A DNA stretch of 38,534 nt, from positions 1 to 38,534 of the IMG/VR virus record IMGVR_UViG_3300037847_003227; one strand, given 5' to 3'. This document shows positions 16,341 to 23,000 of this stretch, piece after piece. Positions within the stretch are counted from its first letter, which is position 1. Each line of letters starts with the position of its first letter. Position numbers and translations under genes: made by a program. Under the pieces are notes generated by a model. That model worked only from the letters and a program-made list of their open reading frames with translations. It had not been told where the DNA came from and ran no database searches. The stretch comes from a virus.

Positions 16341-16697
16341 TTAAAATATGTACTTGTCTAGTAGTATATAAATAATACATATAGCTAGACCTATCAAGGA
16401 CCAGCCTACTACTTTATATTTCTGTTCTCTCTTAAAACGTTCTCTTTCTAGCTTTCTAAAGCGATCATCCCACACATAGTATATGTATAAGGGACCACAA
16501 TCCTCATCATCGTCTACTAAAAACTGTTCTATAGAAAGATAAGCAGGAAACATAGATTTAAATGCCTCTTTATCTATGTGATTCCAATAACCAAATCTGA
16601 AGTATAGTTTACCACTATCATCGGACCCAACCTGGAACTCACCAAACTCTTTTTTGAGTTTCTTTAAAATTTTATAATCTATTCTCATTTTTGCCAT
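16341..16697 (-). CDS. C-terminally membrane-anchored small protein
   Basis: 118 residues: a soluble, acidic and aromatic N-terminal part (FRFGYWNHIDKEAF, DDDEDCGPLYIYYVWDD), a basic helix KLERERFKREQKYK and one membrane helix at the very C-terminus (about 97-114, GWSLIGLAICIIYILL). Tail-anchored topology with the soluble part in the cytoplasm is likely from the basic residues before the helix. The start overlaps the polymerase stop by 13 bases; a second ATG 9 bases on is equally possible. Function unknown. Confidence 0.6.
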   Translation of the reverse strand: MAKMRIDYKILKKLKKEFGEFQVGSDDSGKLYFRFGYWNHIDKEAFKSMFPAYLSIEQFLVDDDEDCGPLYIYYVWDDRFRKLERERFKREQKYKVVGWSLIGLAICIIYILLDKYIF

Positions 16698-18538
16698 TGT
16701 TTAGTAATGTTAGTATCTGACTTTAATAGTCCATTCGTAATGATTTTAAGTGCGGCTTCTTCCATGATACCTTTTAACATTATGCTCCACTCTTCTGCGA
16801 AGTCTTTTTTACATATAGTATCAATCTGATCATGCACTGTCATAATCAATTTAACAGGTAAATCCTGCTGTTTAATGGACTTTCTTACCATAACTAAGGC
16901 TAACTTAGTCATGTCTGCACCGGTGCCTTGTATTGGCGTATTTTTAGAAGCTCGTTCTATACTGCCTAATGCAGCAAAGTCTTCCATTTCTTGTGACCAA
17001 TCCTCAAACCATCGTATGCGTCTGTAAGGAGCAAAGGTTCTGATAAATCCATTTTCTTTACCAAATGCTCCTAAATTGTCTAGAAACTTCTTGATGGCAG
17101 GAAACACTGTAAAGTATTTCTTAATCATCTGTTTAGCCTCTTTGACTGATATTCCTAAAGTATCAGATAGTTTAAACTCTGACATACCATAGGCAAGACC
17201 GAAGTTGATAGCTTTTACAGCTGTACGTAATCTCTTACGCTCTTTATCATCTCCTTCTGCGTCTCTCCACTTGTCTCCAAATATAAGCTCAGCACATATA
17301 GAATGTAAATCCTTTCCCTCTTCTAGTGCATTTAACCACACAGGATCACCAGATCCGAAAGCTATAATACACAACTCCTGTGAGGAAAAGTCAGAAGATA
17401 CAAACACATCGTCACTATTCTTAGGTACAAATGCATTTCTATATGAATTATCGCTAGGGATCTGCTGCATGTTAGGATTTCTTGATGAAACCCTACCTGT
17501 ATTTAATATCTGTTGGAACGATGTATGTATTTTATCGTCCTTATGCAGATATTTATAAAAGTCCAACCCATATGCATTGCATAATTTAGATTGTTCTTTG
17601 TATTTTATATATTTAGACACAATAGGATGCATACCTTTGTGCATCAATAGTACCTTACCGTTAACACTTTCGAGCTCTGGATTGACACACTGCATAAGTT
17701 TTAACACTTGTGAAGGTGAGCTCCATAGCATATCAGTCTTTCTAAGCTCTTCTACAGGTAAAAACATGTCTGTTTGTATCTGTTTTAGCTTAAAATCACT
17801 GAACATTGGGTCATATTCTATAAAATTATCTAGTTCTTCGACAGATTCTTCTAATTCTATCTTGATTTTGTTATAATTTTCTTCCCATTTAGTCTTATTT
17901 AAGTAAATACCATTGTATTCTATGTCTGCGAAGGCTAGTGCAGCTTCATTTTCAAGCTTAACTACCTCTTCGAGATCATGTTCACTAATTAACTCTTGTT
18001 GTTTCTCTACAATTTTGATCAAGAACTCTGTATCAGTAAATGCATAGCGTAGCTGTGACTTACTATAAGGAGCTCCTGGTTTATGTGAAACAAAGGACGA
18101 TCTTGTACTCTTGTCCATAAATATTTCAAAATATCTATCGAGTAGCGCATCAAGACTGTACTTTATACTCTTCTTACCACAGTGTATAACCTGTTCCGCA
18201 AGCATAGTATCATATATTTTCTCTGTTATAATACCATTAGCACGTAGGAACTTGTAATCAAACTTAACATTGTGAAAGATCTTTGTAACATTATTACTTA
18301 AGAACATATTTTTTAGTAGTGATATATCTACAGTAGTACAATCAAATACATAATTATCTTGTTTAGTAGATATTTGTAACAACAATAGTGTATTGTTATT
18401 CCAGTCGAAACCGGTAGTCTCTGTGTCAACACCAACAACCTCACACTTTTTCAAATGTGAGACTGCTGTATCAACTGATATCAATTGTACACCTGGGTAC
18501 ACAGATTGATCTGAATTATTCGTTATCAAGTAGTTCAT
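16685..18538 (-). CDS. polA: Family A DNA polymerase with 3'-5' exonuclease
   Basis: 617 residues, without a 5' nuclease domain. Proofreading domain: Exo I VDTETTGF (37-44; Asp38, Glu40), Exo II HNVKFDYKFL (89-98, Asp94), Exo III YAFTDTEFL (165-173). Polymerase domain: TGRVSSRNPNMQQIP (347-361), motif A DFSSQEL (383-389, Asp383), motif B RTAVKAINFGLAYG (438-451; Lys442, Phe446, Tyr450), motif C MTVHDQID (566-573; His569, Asp570). All catalytic residues are present. It should replicate the phage genome with the DnaB-like helicase and primase. The residue equivalent to E. coli Phe762 is Phe. Confidence 0.96.
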   Translation of the reverse strand: MNYLITNNSDQSVYPGVQLISVDTAVSHLKKCEVVGVDTETTGFDWNNNTLLLLQISTKQDNYVFDCTTVDISLLKNMFLSNNVTKIFHNVKFDYKFLRANGIITEKIYDTMLAEQVIHCGKKSIKYSLDALLDRYFEIFMDKSTRSSFVSHKPGAPYSKSQLRYAFTDTEFLIKIVEKQQELISEHDLEEVVKLENEAALAFADIEYNGIYLNKTKWEENYNKIKIELEESVEELDNFIEYDPMFSDFKLKQIQTDMFLPVEELRKTDMLWSSPSQVLKLMQCVNPELESVNGKVLLMHKGMHPIVSKYIKYKEQSKLCNAYGLDFYKYLHKDDKIHTSFQQILNTGRVSSRNPNMQQIPSDNSYRNAFVPKNSDDVFVSSDFSSQELCIIAFGSGDPVWLNALEEGKDLHSICAELIFGDKWRDAEGDDKERKRLRTAVKAINFGLAYGMSEFKLSDTLGISVKEAKQMIKKYFTVFPAIKKFLDNLGAFGKENGFIRTFAPYRRIRWFEDWSQEMEDFAALGSIERASKNTPIQGTGADMTKLALVMVRKSIKQQDLPVKLIMTVHDQIDTICKKDFAEEWSIMLKGIMEEAALKIITNGLLKSDTNITKQWQK

Positions 18539-18539
18539 A

Positions 18540-18689
18540 CTAATATCTCTTAACCCATTTTTGTTTCTTAGCGCTCCAAGACTTTATACCCTTGTTTGCT
18601 TTTGAATTCTTGCAGCTACCATAGCTTGCACAACTTGCTAGAAACAATCCTGTTACTAACATCACTAAAAATACTCTTAAGTTTCTCAT
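18540..18689 (-). CDS. Tiny lipoprotein (49 residues)
   Basis: A short frame from ATG 18689-18687 to TAG 18542-18540. It begins MRNLRVFLVMLVTGLFLASC, a complete lipoprotein signal with lipobox LASC (Cys20), followed by a short, very basic mature part (CKNSKANKGIKSW, KKQKWVKRY). It lies directly before the polymerase start (1 base apart) and 1 base after the 21-residue membrane ORF, so is in the operon. A second lipoprotein at 20881-21015 has the same design, including the basic body and C-terminal RY. Function unknown; envelope modification, exclusion or outer-membrane spanin are possible. Confidence 0.75.
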   Translation of the reverse strand: MRNLRVFLVMLVTGLFLASCASYGSCKNSKANKGIKSWSAKKQKWVKRY

Positions 18690-18690
18690 A

Positions 18691-18756
18691 TTACTCTGCT
18701 TTTAAGTAGAGGTATAATATTAAAATATATAATCCTCCGGTTATTAATGCTAACAT
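18691..18756 (-). CDS. 21-residue single-TM peptide
   Basis: MLALITGGLYILILYLYLKAE: one membrane helix with almost nothing else. The ATG overlaps the upstream gene's stop (ATGTTAG) and the stop is one base from the lipoprotein ATG, so the ORF exactly bridges its neighbours, which is the main support. Phages do encode such minimal membrane peptides, but a chance ORF in AT-rich sequence cannot be ruled out. Confidence 0.4.
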   Translation of the reverse strand: MLALITGGLYILILYLYLKAE

Positions 18757-19358
18757 ATCTGAAAGCCTCCTGACTCTATCATAAATTGAGCAAACTCTTT
18801 TAGATTCTCTTCACTAAAAGGGTAGCTCCCTTGATGATTTCTTTTATTCCATAGCTCTTGCCATGATTTTGCATGTTCTTCTGGGTAATCATTAGGCACA
18901 ATATCAGGATCACCTGTTTCTGCTCTAACAAGCTCTCTAAGTATCTCTAAAGCTTTGTCAATATTATTATTGTGCTCTTGTGCAAGCTTATACTCTCGCA
19001 TATATTCTTCTTCATATTCACGTGGATTACCCTCTGCTATATCCCATAGTATAAGTTCGCCCCATTTCTTGGCAGTTTTACCATTGACCTCTTTACCTGA
19101 GTTTTCATTACCCCATTCTTCTACTTCTTGTGTTATTACACCGTGCTCTATACCTAAACCACATGCATAACCCCACATAGGTCGCCAATACCACCAGTTA
19201 TTTCTGAAATAATGCCCTGGAACTTCTTTTTCATATTTGTCCATAGCTTCCCAAAAATGCTGTCTGTCTTCCTCACTTGGATCTTTATCCCAATCTATTG
19301 TTGGTTTTTCCAAACTTTTAGGGTTACGAGGAGATAACCCATAACAATCTACTCCCAT
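18750..19358 (-). CDS. Conserved phage hypothetical, MGVDCYG / WWYWRP type
   Basis: 202 residues, very rich in Trp, Glu and Asn. The start MGVDCYGLSPR and the block YFRNNWWYWRPMWGYAC (about 51-67) match a family of hypothetical proteins I recall from marine phages, with no known function. The acidic middle (EVEEWGNEN, EEEYMREYK) and C-terminal helices are soluble, with no signal peptide. It starts 2 bases after the next upstream small gene (19361-19534) ends and overlaps the 21-residue ORF. Confidence 0.65.
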   Translation of the reverse strand: MGVDCYGLSPRNPKSLEKPTIDWDKDPSEEDRQHFWEAMDKYEKEVPGHYFRNNWWYWRPMWGYACGLGIEHGVITQEVEEWGNENSGKEVNGKTAKKWGELILWDIAEGNPREYEEEYMREYKLAQEHNNNIDKALEILRELVRAETGDPDIVPNDYPEEHAKSWQELWNKRNHQGSYPFSEENLKEFAQFMIESGGFQIC

Positions 19359-19360
19359 AA

Positions 19361-19534
19361 TTATTTATTCTTTTTGTAATTCTTAAAAAATTTCTCTTGT
19401 CTTGCTAACATTTCTGTTAGATCAGCACATTGTTCTTTGAACTGTGCAATTATTCTAAGGCACTCCTCCGGGTTTTCTTTATTTTCCGAAAGAGTGTCTA
19501 GAATATTCTTCTCATTAAATTGATACATAGTCAT
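19361..19534 (-). CDS. Small helical protein of unknown function
   Basis: 57 residues, ATG 19534-19532 (or the third codon, also ATG) to TAA 19363-19361. Sequence features: NEKNILDTLSENKENPEEC, then LRIIAQFKEQCADLTEML and a basic end KFFKNYKKNK; probably two helices forming a hairpin or coiled coil. It is fitted between the DUF4846-like gene and the WWYWRP protein with spacings of 11 and 2 bases, filling a gap of nearly 190 bases in an otherwise packed operon. Confidence 0.6.
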   Translation of the reverse strand: MTMYQFNEKNILDTLSENKENPEECLRIIAQFKEQCADLTEMLARQEKFFKNYKKNK

Positions 19535-19545
19535 ATTAATTGGTG

Positions 19546-20316
19546 TTAGTTATTGAATCGTTTAACGCTTCTCTTACTAAATACCCAACCAGGTGTAGCT
19601 ACTACCTTTTCATTCTTATCAAAATCAAACCACACTGTGTCGTTGATATCAAGTAATATGTGATGTGACTGAGCCGGCATGAATGATTGGGCAAGCATAT
19701 ATAATCTCTTACCCTCATCATTCTCTACCATATCAACAATAGTCACAGCATGACCTGGAAATCCACCTTCAACAAAGATGTCTCCTGGTCTCGCATCCTT
19801 AATATTTACTGAATCCGTTTCATATTCTTGTATCGACCACGTACCTGCGTATGTCCATATGTTTTCCATATAAGCTAAGAAACTTGTCTTACCATGTTTT
19901 GCTCTTCGCATTGATAAGAAGCTTCCGTAAGTTAAATGAGATCCATCAGTATAATGCCACTTAATATCATTTATCCCTCTACCTGATTCTAACAAGTATT
20001 GAGTTCTCATGTATATTGAAGCGTCAGCACATTGATGTAGATCTCTTCTACCTATAGCATAGTCAAATATACCGGCATATGTTATACCTAATCCAGGTAA
20101 TGTTTTGCCATCATAATATCTGCCTTCTTCAAGCAATATAGGAAAGTTACGAAAAAAATCTGCATAATCATCCTCTACTCTTTCATATCCTTCTGGTGCT
20201 TGAAATGTATTTTGTATTGTATTTTCTTGCTTTTCTACTTGTGAGTAAGCGTGGATAGCACACATCATGCATGCTAACAAGGCAATACTAAAGCCTCTTA
20301 AATGTATTTTGTCCAT
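19546..20316 (-). CDS. Secreted DUF4846-like protein
   Basis: 256 residues. Residues 1-25 are a signal peptide (basic MDKIHLRG, hydrophobic core, cleavage likely AYS|Q). The mature part carries the DUF4846 pattern known from Bacteroidota: LHQCADASIYMRTQYLLE (about 93-110), YAGTWSIQEYE, DARPGDIFVEGGFPGHAVTIVDM (about 174-196), MLAQSFMPAQSHHILLD and VATPGWVFSKR. The order Cys, then GDIF...GHAVTIVD, recalls the Cys-His arrangement of NlpC/P60 peptidoglycan hydrolases, so cell-wall activity is conceivable but is inference. It is host-type cargo in a phage operon, preceded by a strong terminator. Confidence 0.75.
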   Translation of the reverse strand: MDKIHLRGFSIALLACMMCAIHAYSQVEKQENTIQNTFQAPEGYERVEDDYADFFRNFPILLEEGRYYDGKTLPGLGITYAGIFDYAIGRRDLHQCADASIYMRTQYLLESGRGINDIKWHYTDGSHLTYGSFLSMRRAKHGKTSFLAYMENIWTYAGTWSIQEYETDSVNIKDARPGDIFVEGGFPGHAVTIVDMVENDEGKRLYMLAQSFMPAQSHHILLDINDTVWFDFDKNEKVVATPGWVFSKRSVKRFNN

Positions 20317-20334
20317 AATTATATAAAATTTAAG

Positions 20335-20356
20335 AAAAAGCCCCCGTGCCGGAGCT
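20335..20356 (-). terminator. Rho-independent terminator
   Basis: On the minus strand AGCTCC (20356-20351) pairs with GGGGCT (20344-20339; one G-U) around GGCACG, followed by TTTTT (20339-20335). It lies between the 20399-20641 gene and the secreted DUF4846-like gene. Confidence 0.75.
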
Positions 20357-20383
20357 TAATCTACTCTAACACTTGATGAAAAC

Positions 20384-20403
20384 AATAGTGGACACGCACT
20401 ATT
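20384..20403 (-). terminator. Hairpin overlapping a stop codon
   Basis: AATAGTG/CACTATT, a perfect 7-bp stem with a 6-base loop, followed on the minus strand by GTTTTC. The TAG stop of the 20399-20641 gene lies in its first arm. With the terminator 28 bases further on it makes a tandem pair before the secreted protein gene. Confidence 0.55.
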
Positions 20404-20641
20404 TTAACTCCTTATACTCAAATGTAGGAATAGGTGTACCTGTATCGTCAAAATCCAGGTGTGTTAGAATTTGTTTAACCGTAATGATCTCTTCATTGGC
20501 GATGTAATCGCCTCGAAAATTTTTCTTGTACTGCTTGAGATAGTTCTCAGCCTTTCTACGATGATCGTACAAGCTACTCGTATGGTTACCATGCTCAGTT
20601 ATAAACCGAGCTTGATACCATTTCTTTACATTGAGCTCCAT
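20399..20641 (-). CDS. Small protein of unknown function
   Basis: 80 residues: KKWYQARFITEHGNH, a basic helix DHRRKAENYLKQYKKNF and an acidic C-terminal part (LDFDDTGTPIPTFEYKELK). Soluble, no signal peptide, no family recognised. It follows the 75-residue gene with a one-base overlap of stop and start (TAATG type), so is in one transcript with it, and it is the last gene before a tandem pair of hairpins. Confidence 0.6.
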   Translation of the reverse strand: MELNVKKWYQARFITEHGNHTSSLYDHRRKAENYLKQYKKNFRGDYIANEEIITVKQILTHLDFDDTGTPIPTFEYKELK

Positions 20642-20868
20642 TATGCTCTTGTAAATATATTGATTGAACGTAAGAATGATTTAATCTTACTCCAAGCGAC
20701 ATTGTGAAGATATAATAAGTTAGGATGACTATCGTAGAAGTCTTTCCAGTTATCAAATACATGTACATCTGTACCATGTTGATCATGTGTATAGTGTACA
20801 CATATAATACCTGTATCTAATACTTTTATTTCTTTCATTTGTCTGTGATTATTCTTTAGTTTCTGCAT
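20641..20868 (-). CDS. Small protein of unknown function
   Basis: 75 residues, or 65 if translation begins at the second ATG (20838). VLDTGIICVHYTHDQHGTDVHVF forms a strand-rich core with several histidines, followed by NWKDFYDSHPNLLYLHNVAW and a basic end. No family recognised. It starts 12 bases after the stop of the second tiny lipoprotein gene and shares one base with the downstream start. Confidence 0.6.
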   Translation of the reverse strand: MQKLKNNHRQMKEIKVLDTGIICVHYTHDQHGTDVHVFDNWKDFYDSHPNLLYLHNVAWSKIKSFLRSINIFTRA

Positions 20869-20880
20869 ACTATTGTGATA

Positions 20881-21015
20881 TTAGTATCTATACTTGTGCA
20901 AACCTTTGTTAATCTGTTTACTACTCTTACCACTCGCATTATAACATTGTCTTGAACAAGAAGATAGTATAACTACAACCACTATGGCTATAATTATATT
21001 GATTATTACTCTCAT
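20881..21015 (-). CDS. Second tiny lipoprotein (44 residues)
   Basis: ATG 21015-21013 to TAA 20883-20881. It begins MRVIINIIIAIVVVVILSSC with a lipobox LSSC (Cys20), then a short basic body with one further Cys (RQCYNASGKSSKQINKG) and ends HKYRY. In signal length (Cys20), size, one Cys a few residues into the mature part, a basic S/K/N-rich body and the final RY it matches the lipoprotein at 18540-18689, so the two look like paralogues. It would be lipid-anchored in the envelope. Function unknown. Confidence 0.72.
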   Translation of the reverse strand: MRVIINIIIAIVVVVILSSCSRQCYNASGKSSKQINKGLHKYRY

Positions 21016-21029
21016 GATTAGAATGACAA

Positions 21030-21078
21030 GAAAGGACGCAAGAACCGTAATATAAACTCACGCCCAATCCTATCTTTC
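21030..21078 (-). terminator. Imperfect hairpin after the acidic-tail protein gene
   Basis: GAAAGGA (21030-21036) pairs with TCC...TTTC (21068-21078) with a 4-base bulge, and GGaCGcaAG/CTcaCGcCC pairs partly inside it. It lies between the 21092-21589 gene and the lipoprotein ATG. Read on the minus strand it is followed by TTGTC, not a real T-tract, so termination is uncertain. Confidence 0.35.
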
Positions 21079-21091
21079 AAACTAAACTATC

Positions 21092-21589
21092 TTAGAACTG
21101 ATCCTCGATAGATTCTTCTGCTTCAACAGTAACCTCATCCTCAATGGATAGTTGTTCGCCACTGTTATGTTCCTTCGCTACATTAAAGTCTTTATTTGTA
21201 GCGCTTGAAGCAAGTTCTCTACCAGCATCACTAAGCATACTGTTAACTGCACTGTCAAAGTTTGCGTCTGACTCTAAAGCCTCAACAAAACCTGTGTACG
21301 TGTTAACATTTCTACCATCTATTTCATACTCATCAGTTGATGCAGTATAGATAGTACCATAAACAGCTTGTCCTTCTTTAGCATCATACATATAGTGCTT
21401 GCTACCGTCTAAATAAGACTCTTCCCAAACACATTTCTTCACTGTCTTTGGTGAAGCTAATGCTAAGATTGACTCGCCTGTTGATAGATCAACTACCTCT
21501 TTGAAAGCAGGTGCTTCAAGTGTAATGATCTTGTAGTTCTTCCCGTTACTGTCCTTCACGGGATCACTAATTGATTGGATTTTTACCAT
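21092..21589 (-). CDS. Acidic-tailed protein, second SSB-like candidate
   Basis: 165 residues. The first ~100 residues are strand-rich (YKIITLEAPAFKEVVDL, CVWEESY, GQAVYGTIYTA, VNTYTGFVEAL) and could be an OB-like barrel. The C-terminal third is disordered and acidic (EQLSIEDEVTVEAEESIEDQF), ending in an acidic-aromatic tip like that of SSB. No definite family. Its place near the start of the leftward block suggests early, strong expression, as needed for an SSB, but an unrelated acidic protein such as a DNA mimic is also possible. Confidence 0.5.
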   Translation of the reverse strand: MVKIQSISDPVKDSNGKNYKIITLEAPAFKEVVDLSTGESILALASPKTVKKCVWEESYLDGSKHYMYDAKEGQAVYGTIYTASTDEYEIDGRNVNTYTGFVEALESDANFDSAVNSMLSDAGRELASSATNKDFNVAKEHNSGEQLSIEDEVTVEAEESIEDQF

Positions 21590-21619
21590 AATCTATAAAT
21601 AATAATAAATGGAGACAAA

Positions 21620-21832
21620 TTAAAAGGCAGTCTCCTTAACCTTGTATTTAACTAATTCACTAATCATATCTTTACAATTAAACATAAATGCTTGCTTAAT
21701 ATGATTGTGCCATCTCTTTGGATAACTATTGATAAGAGTATTATACTCATCATTGTTGTCTAGTTTTACTACATTAAACTGTCCAGTACTAACGTAGTGA
21801 CGAATAGACTCGTCAGATAATAATTCTGCCAT
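21620..21832 (-). CDS. Small protein of unknown function
   Basis: 70 residues, MAELLSDESIRHYVSTGQFNVVKL, then a helix with RWHNHIKQAFMFNCKDMISELV and a basic end. Probably all-helical. It lies between two intergenic gaps (30 and 106 bases), the upstream one holding the large branched hairpin at 21866-21933. No family recognised. Confidence 0.6.
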   Translation of the reverse strand: MAELLSDESIRHYVSTGQFNVVKLDNNDEYNTLINSYPKRWHNHIKQAFMFNCKDMISELVKYKVKETAF

Positions 21833-21865
21833 AACTTTATTGATTTAAATAATTGATTTAATAAA

Positions 21866-21933
21866 AGATACAAGGACCACCTTGTTCAGGTTGTTTTAAA
21901 GGGTTACGTAATCGCAACATCTTCCTTGTATCT
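21866..21933 (-). terminator. Large branched hairpin element (68 nt)
   Basis: A perfect 11-bp inverted repeat, AGATACAAGGA (21866-21876) and TCCTTGTATCT (21923-21933), encloses 46 bases that can form two side arms: ACCT/AGGT and GTTG/CAAC, the latter holding the palindrome TTACGTAA. Read on the minus strand the closing stem runs into TTTTAT. It separates the genes at 21939-22142 and 21620-21832. Like the 6248-6324 element it is tRNA-sized; both contain TTGTTCAG and AGGGTTAC in the same order on opposite strands. Confidence 0.6.
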
Positions 21934-21938
21934 GTACT

Positions 21939-22142
21939 TTAGATTGCCATACCTATCGGTTGGGTAATAGTCATATATATCATAAATATAATTCCGGTGT
22001 ATGCTAAGAACATAAGACCTAATACCCATGATATCATAACATATCTAACTATCTTACTCTTATAACGTTTATTACAATCTTGTATTAAATCAGTAATAAA
22101 GAGATAATAAATGTTATAAACTTGCTTTACTAGTGTTTTCAT
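21939..22142 (-). CDS. Small membrane protein
   Basis: 67 residues: a helical N-terminal half with hydrophobic YNIYYLFITDLI, a basic loop KRYKSKIVRY and a strong membrane helix (about 36-59, MISWVLGLMFLAYTGIIFMIYM). One or two membrane passes. It is the second gene from the divergent control region and so probably among the first expressed. Early small membrane proteins of phages often modify the host envelope or block superinfection; that is inference. Confidence 0.6.
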   Translation of the reverse strand: MKTLVKQVYNIYYLFITDLIQDCNKRYKSKIVRYVMISWVLGLMFLAYTGIIFMIYMTITQPIGMAI

Positions 22143-22352
22143 TTGTAAATAACTGTATTAAATGTTGATAAAATTGTAAGCACATTTATGTAGACTAGCT
22201 TACATTTAGTCTATATACTATAATATACACTATTGATATGTGTGGTAAATAGTGGTAGATTGTGGGGTGTGAGACCTGGTTGTCGTAGACACACCTGAAT
22301 TAACTTGTTGAGGATTACACTAGGTAAAGGGAGATGTTACTCTCCCCTAACT
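22143..22352. promoter_or_regulatory. Non-coding island with iterons and inverted repeats
   Basis: 210 bases without a credible gene. It holds an inverted repeat TGTAAGC/GCTTACA (22175-22181, 22198-22204), an alternative overlapping one TAGACT/AGTCTA (22191-22196, 22208-22213), and three head-to-tail 10-base units GTGGTAAATA, GTGGTAGATT, GTGGGGTGTG (22242-22271), then GGTGTG/CACACC arms (about 22266-22298). The 3' end of the island holds a terminator for the neighbouring gene. Iterons, AT-rich flank and hairpins suggest an origin or operator. Confidence 0.45.
22332..22349 (-). terminator. Hairpin terminator after the first leftward gene
   Basis: GGGAGA/TCTCCC, a 6-bp stem with a 6-base loop (GTAACA on the minus strand), followed on that strand by TTTACC. 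It lies just past the stop of the 22353-22604 gene, so it could let that gene be transcribed separately at high level. Confidence 0.55.
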
Positions 22353-22604
22353 CTATGATACTGCTAATTCCTCAACAGTTTCGTACTCGTTAACAGTAGC
22401 TATCGCCTGTCCCTCATCGGTAATTAAGACATTATACTCACTCAATGTACCATTCTGACTACGCTTACCTACTGGTAATGTAAAGATGCTATCACTATTA
22501 TCCCACGAGTCTGTGGTATATGAGATGAATGCACCATTAGGTCCTGAAACCTTTCTAATAAACTTTGCACCTGCGTCTTGCAGATATTCTAATAACTTTT
22601 TCAT
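22353..22604 (-). CDS. First leftward gene, unknown function
   Basis: 83 residues: a helix KKLLEYLQDAGAKFIRKV, a strand-rich part (GAFISYTTDSWDNSDSIFTLPVG, EYNVLITDEGQAIATV) and an acidic end. Soluble, no signal. It is the first gene on the minus-strand arm, next to the divergent control region and followed by its own terminator, which suggests early and separate expression. No family recognised; a small inhibitor of a host protein is a typical occupant of such a place, but nothing in the sequence shows it. Confidence 0.6.
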   Translation of the reverse strand: MKKLLEYLQDAGAKFIRKVSGPNGAFISYTTDSWDNSDSIFTLPVGKRSQNGTLSEYNVLITDEGQAIATVNEYETVEELAVS

Positions 22605-22968
22605 TGTATTACGATTTTTAATTATACTACCACTTTTGGCGGGGGTAGTTACACCGCAATGTTGAGCGGGGGAGGTTTACAATAGGTGGTATATGCATCG
22701 ACACCTTTAGATACTTTATGTATAAGCGCGCTTTTTTTGCTTTAGCACCCCCCAGAACCTTTAAATTTTTAGAAAATGCACGTGAGTAAGTATGATATTT
22801 GGGTGCTCGAAAGGTACAAAGGATAATATCGCTTTTTCTCAGATGTCTTAATTTGCCCGATCCAACAGCTGGTGTACCTGAAGTGTAGCAACTTAACTAG
22901 ATTTGCGACTAGGGGATCAATGATACAAAGAAAAAAGTTTATATGCATATGCACCCTAAAAAATTTTT

Positions 22969-23000
22969 TTTGTGTTTTTTATAGAGACTTTGTATATTTA
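22969..23000 (+). promoter_or_regulatory. Bacteroidota-type promoter for the rightward arm
   Basis: TTTG (22969-22972), 20 bases, then TATATTTA (22993-23000). This fits the Bacteroidota vegetative consensus of TTTG near -33 and TAnnTTTG near -7 except for the last base. The first rightward ATG is at 23022, giving a short leader. The same TATATTTA occurs upstream of the next transcription unit. Confidence 0.5.
22979..22991. repeat. 13-bp inverted repeat, left copy
   Basis: TTATAGAGACTTT, the exact reverse complement of AAAGTCTCTATAA at 23401-23413. This copy lies between the -33 and -7 boxes of the rightward promoter. Confidence 0.6.

Noticed and set aside
18540-18756. Firm call of a two-component spanin
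   Set aside because: The 21-residue membrane partner has no periplasmic domain, so it cannot bridge the envelope in the known way; kept only as a weak possibility.
19320-19341. GGGTTA/TAACCC hairpin as a regulatory element
   Set aside because: It lies within a coding region (the N-terminal PRNPKS part of the WWYWRP protein) and has no supporting signal.
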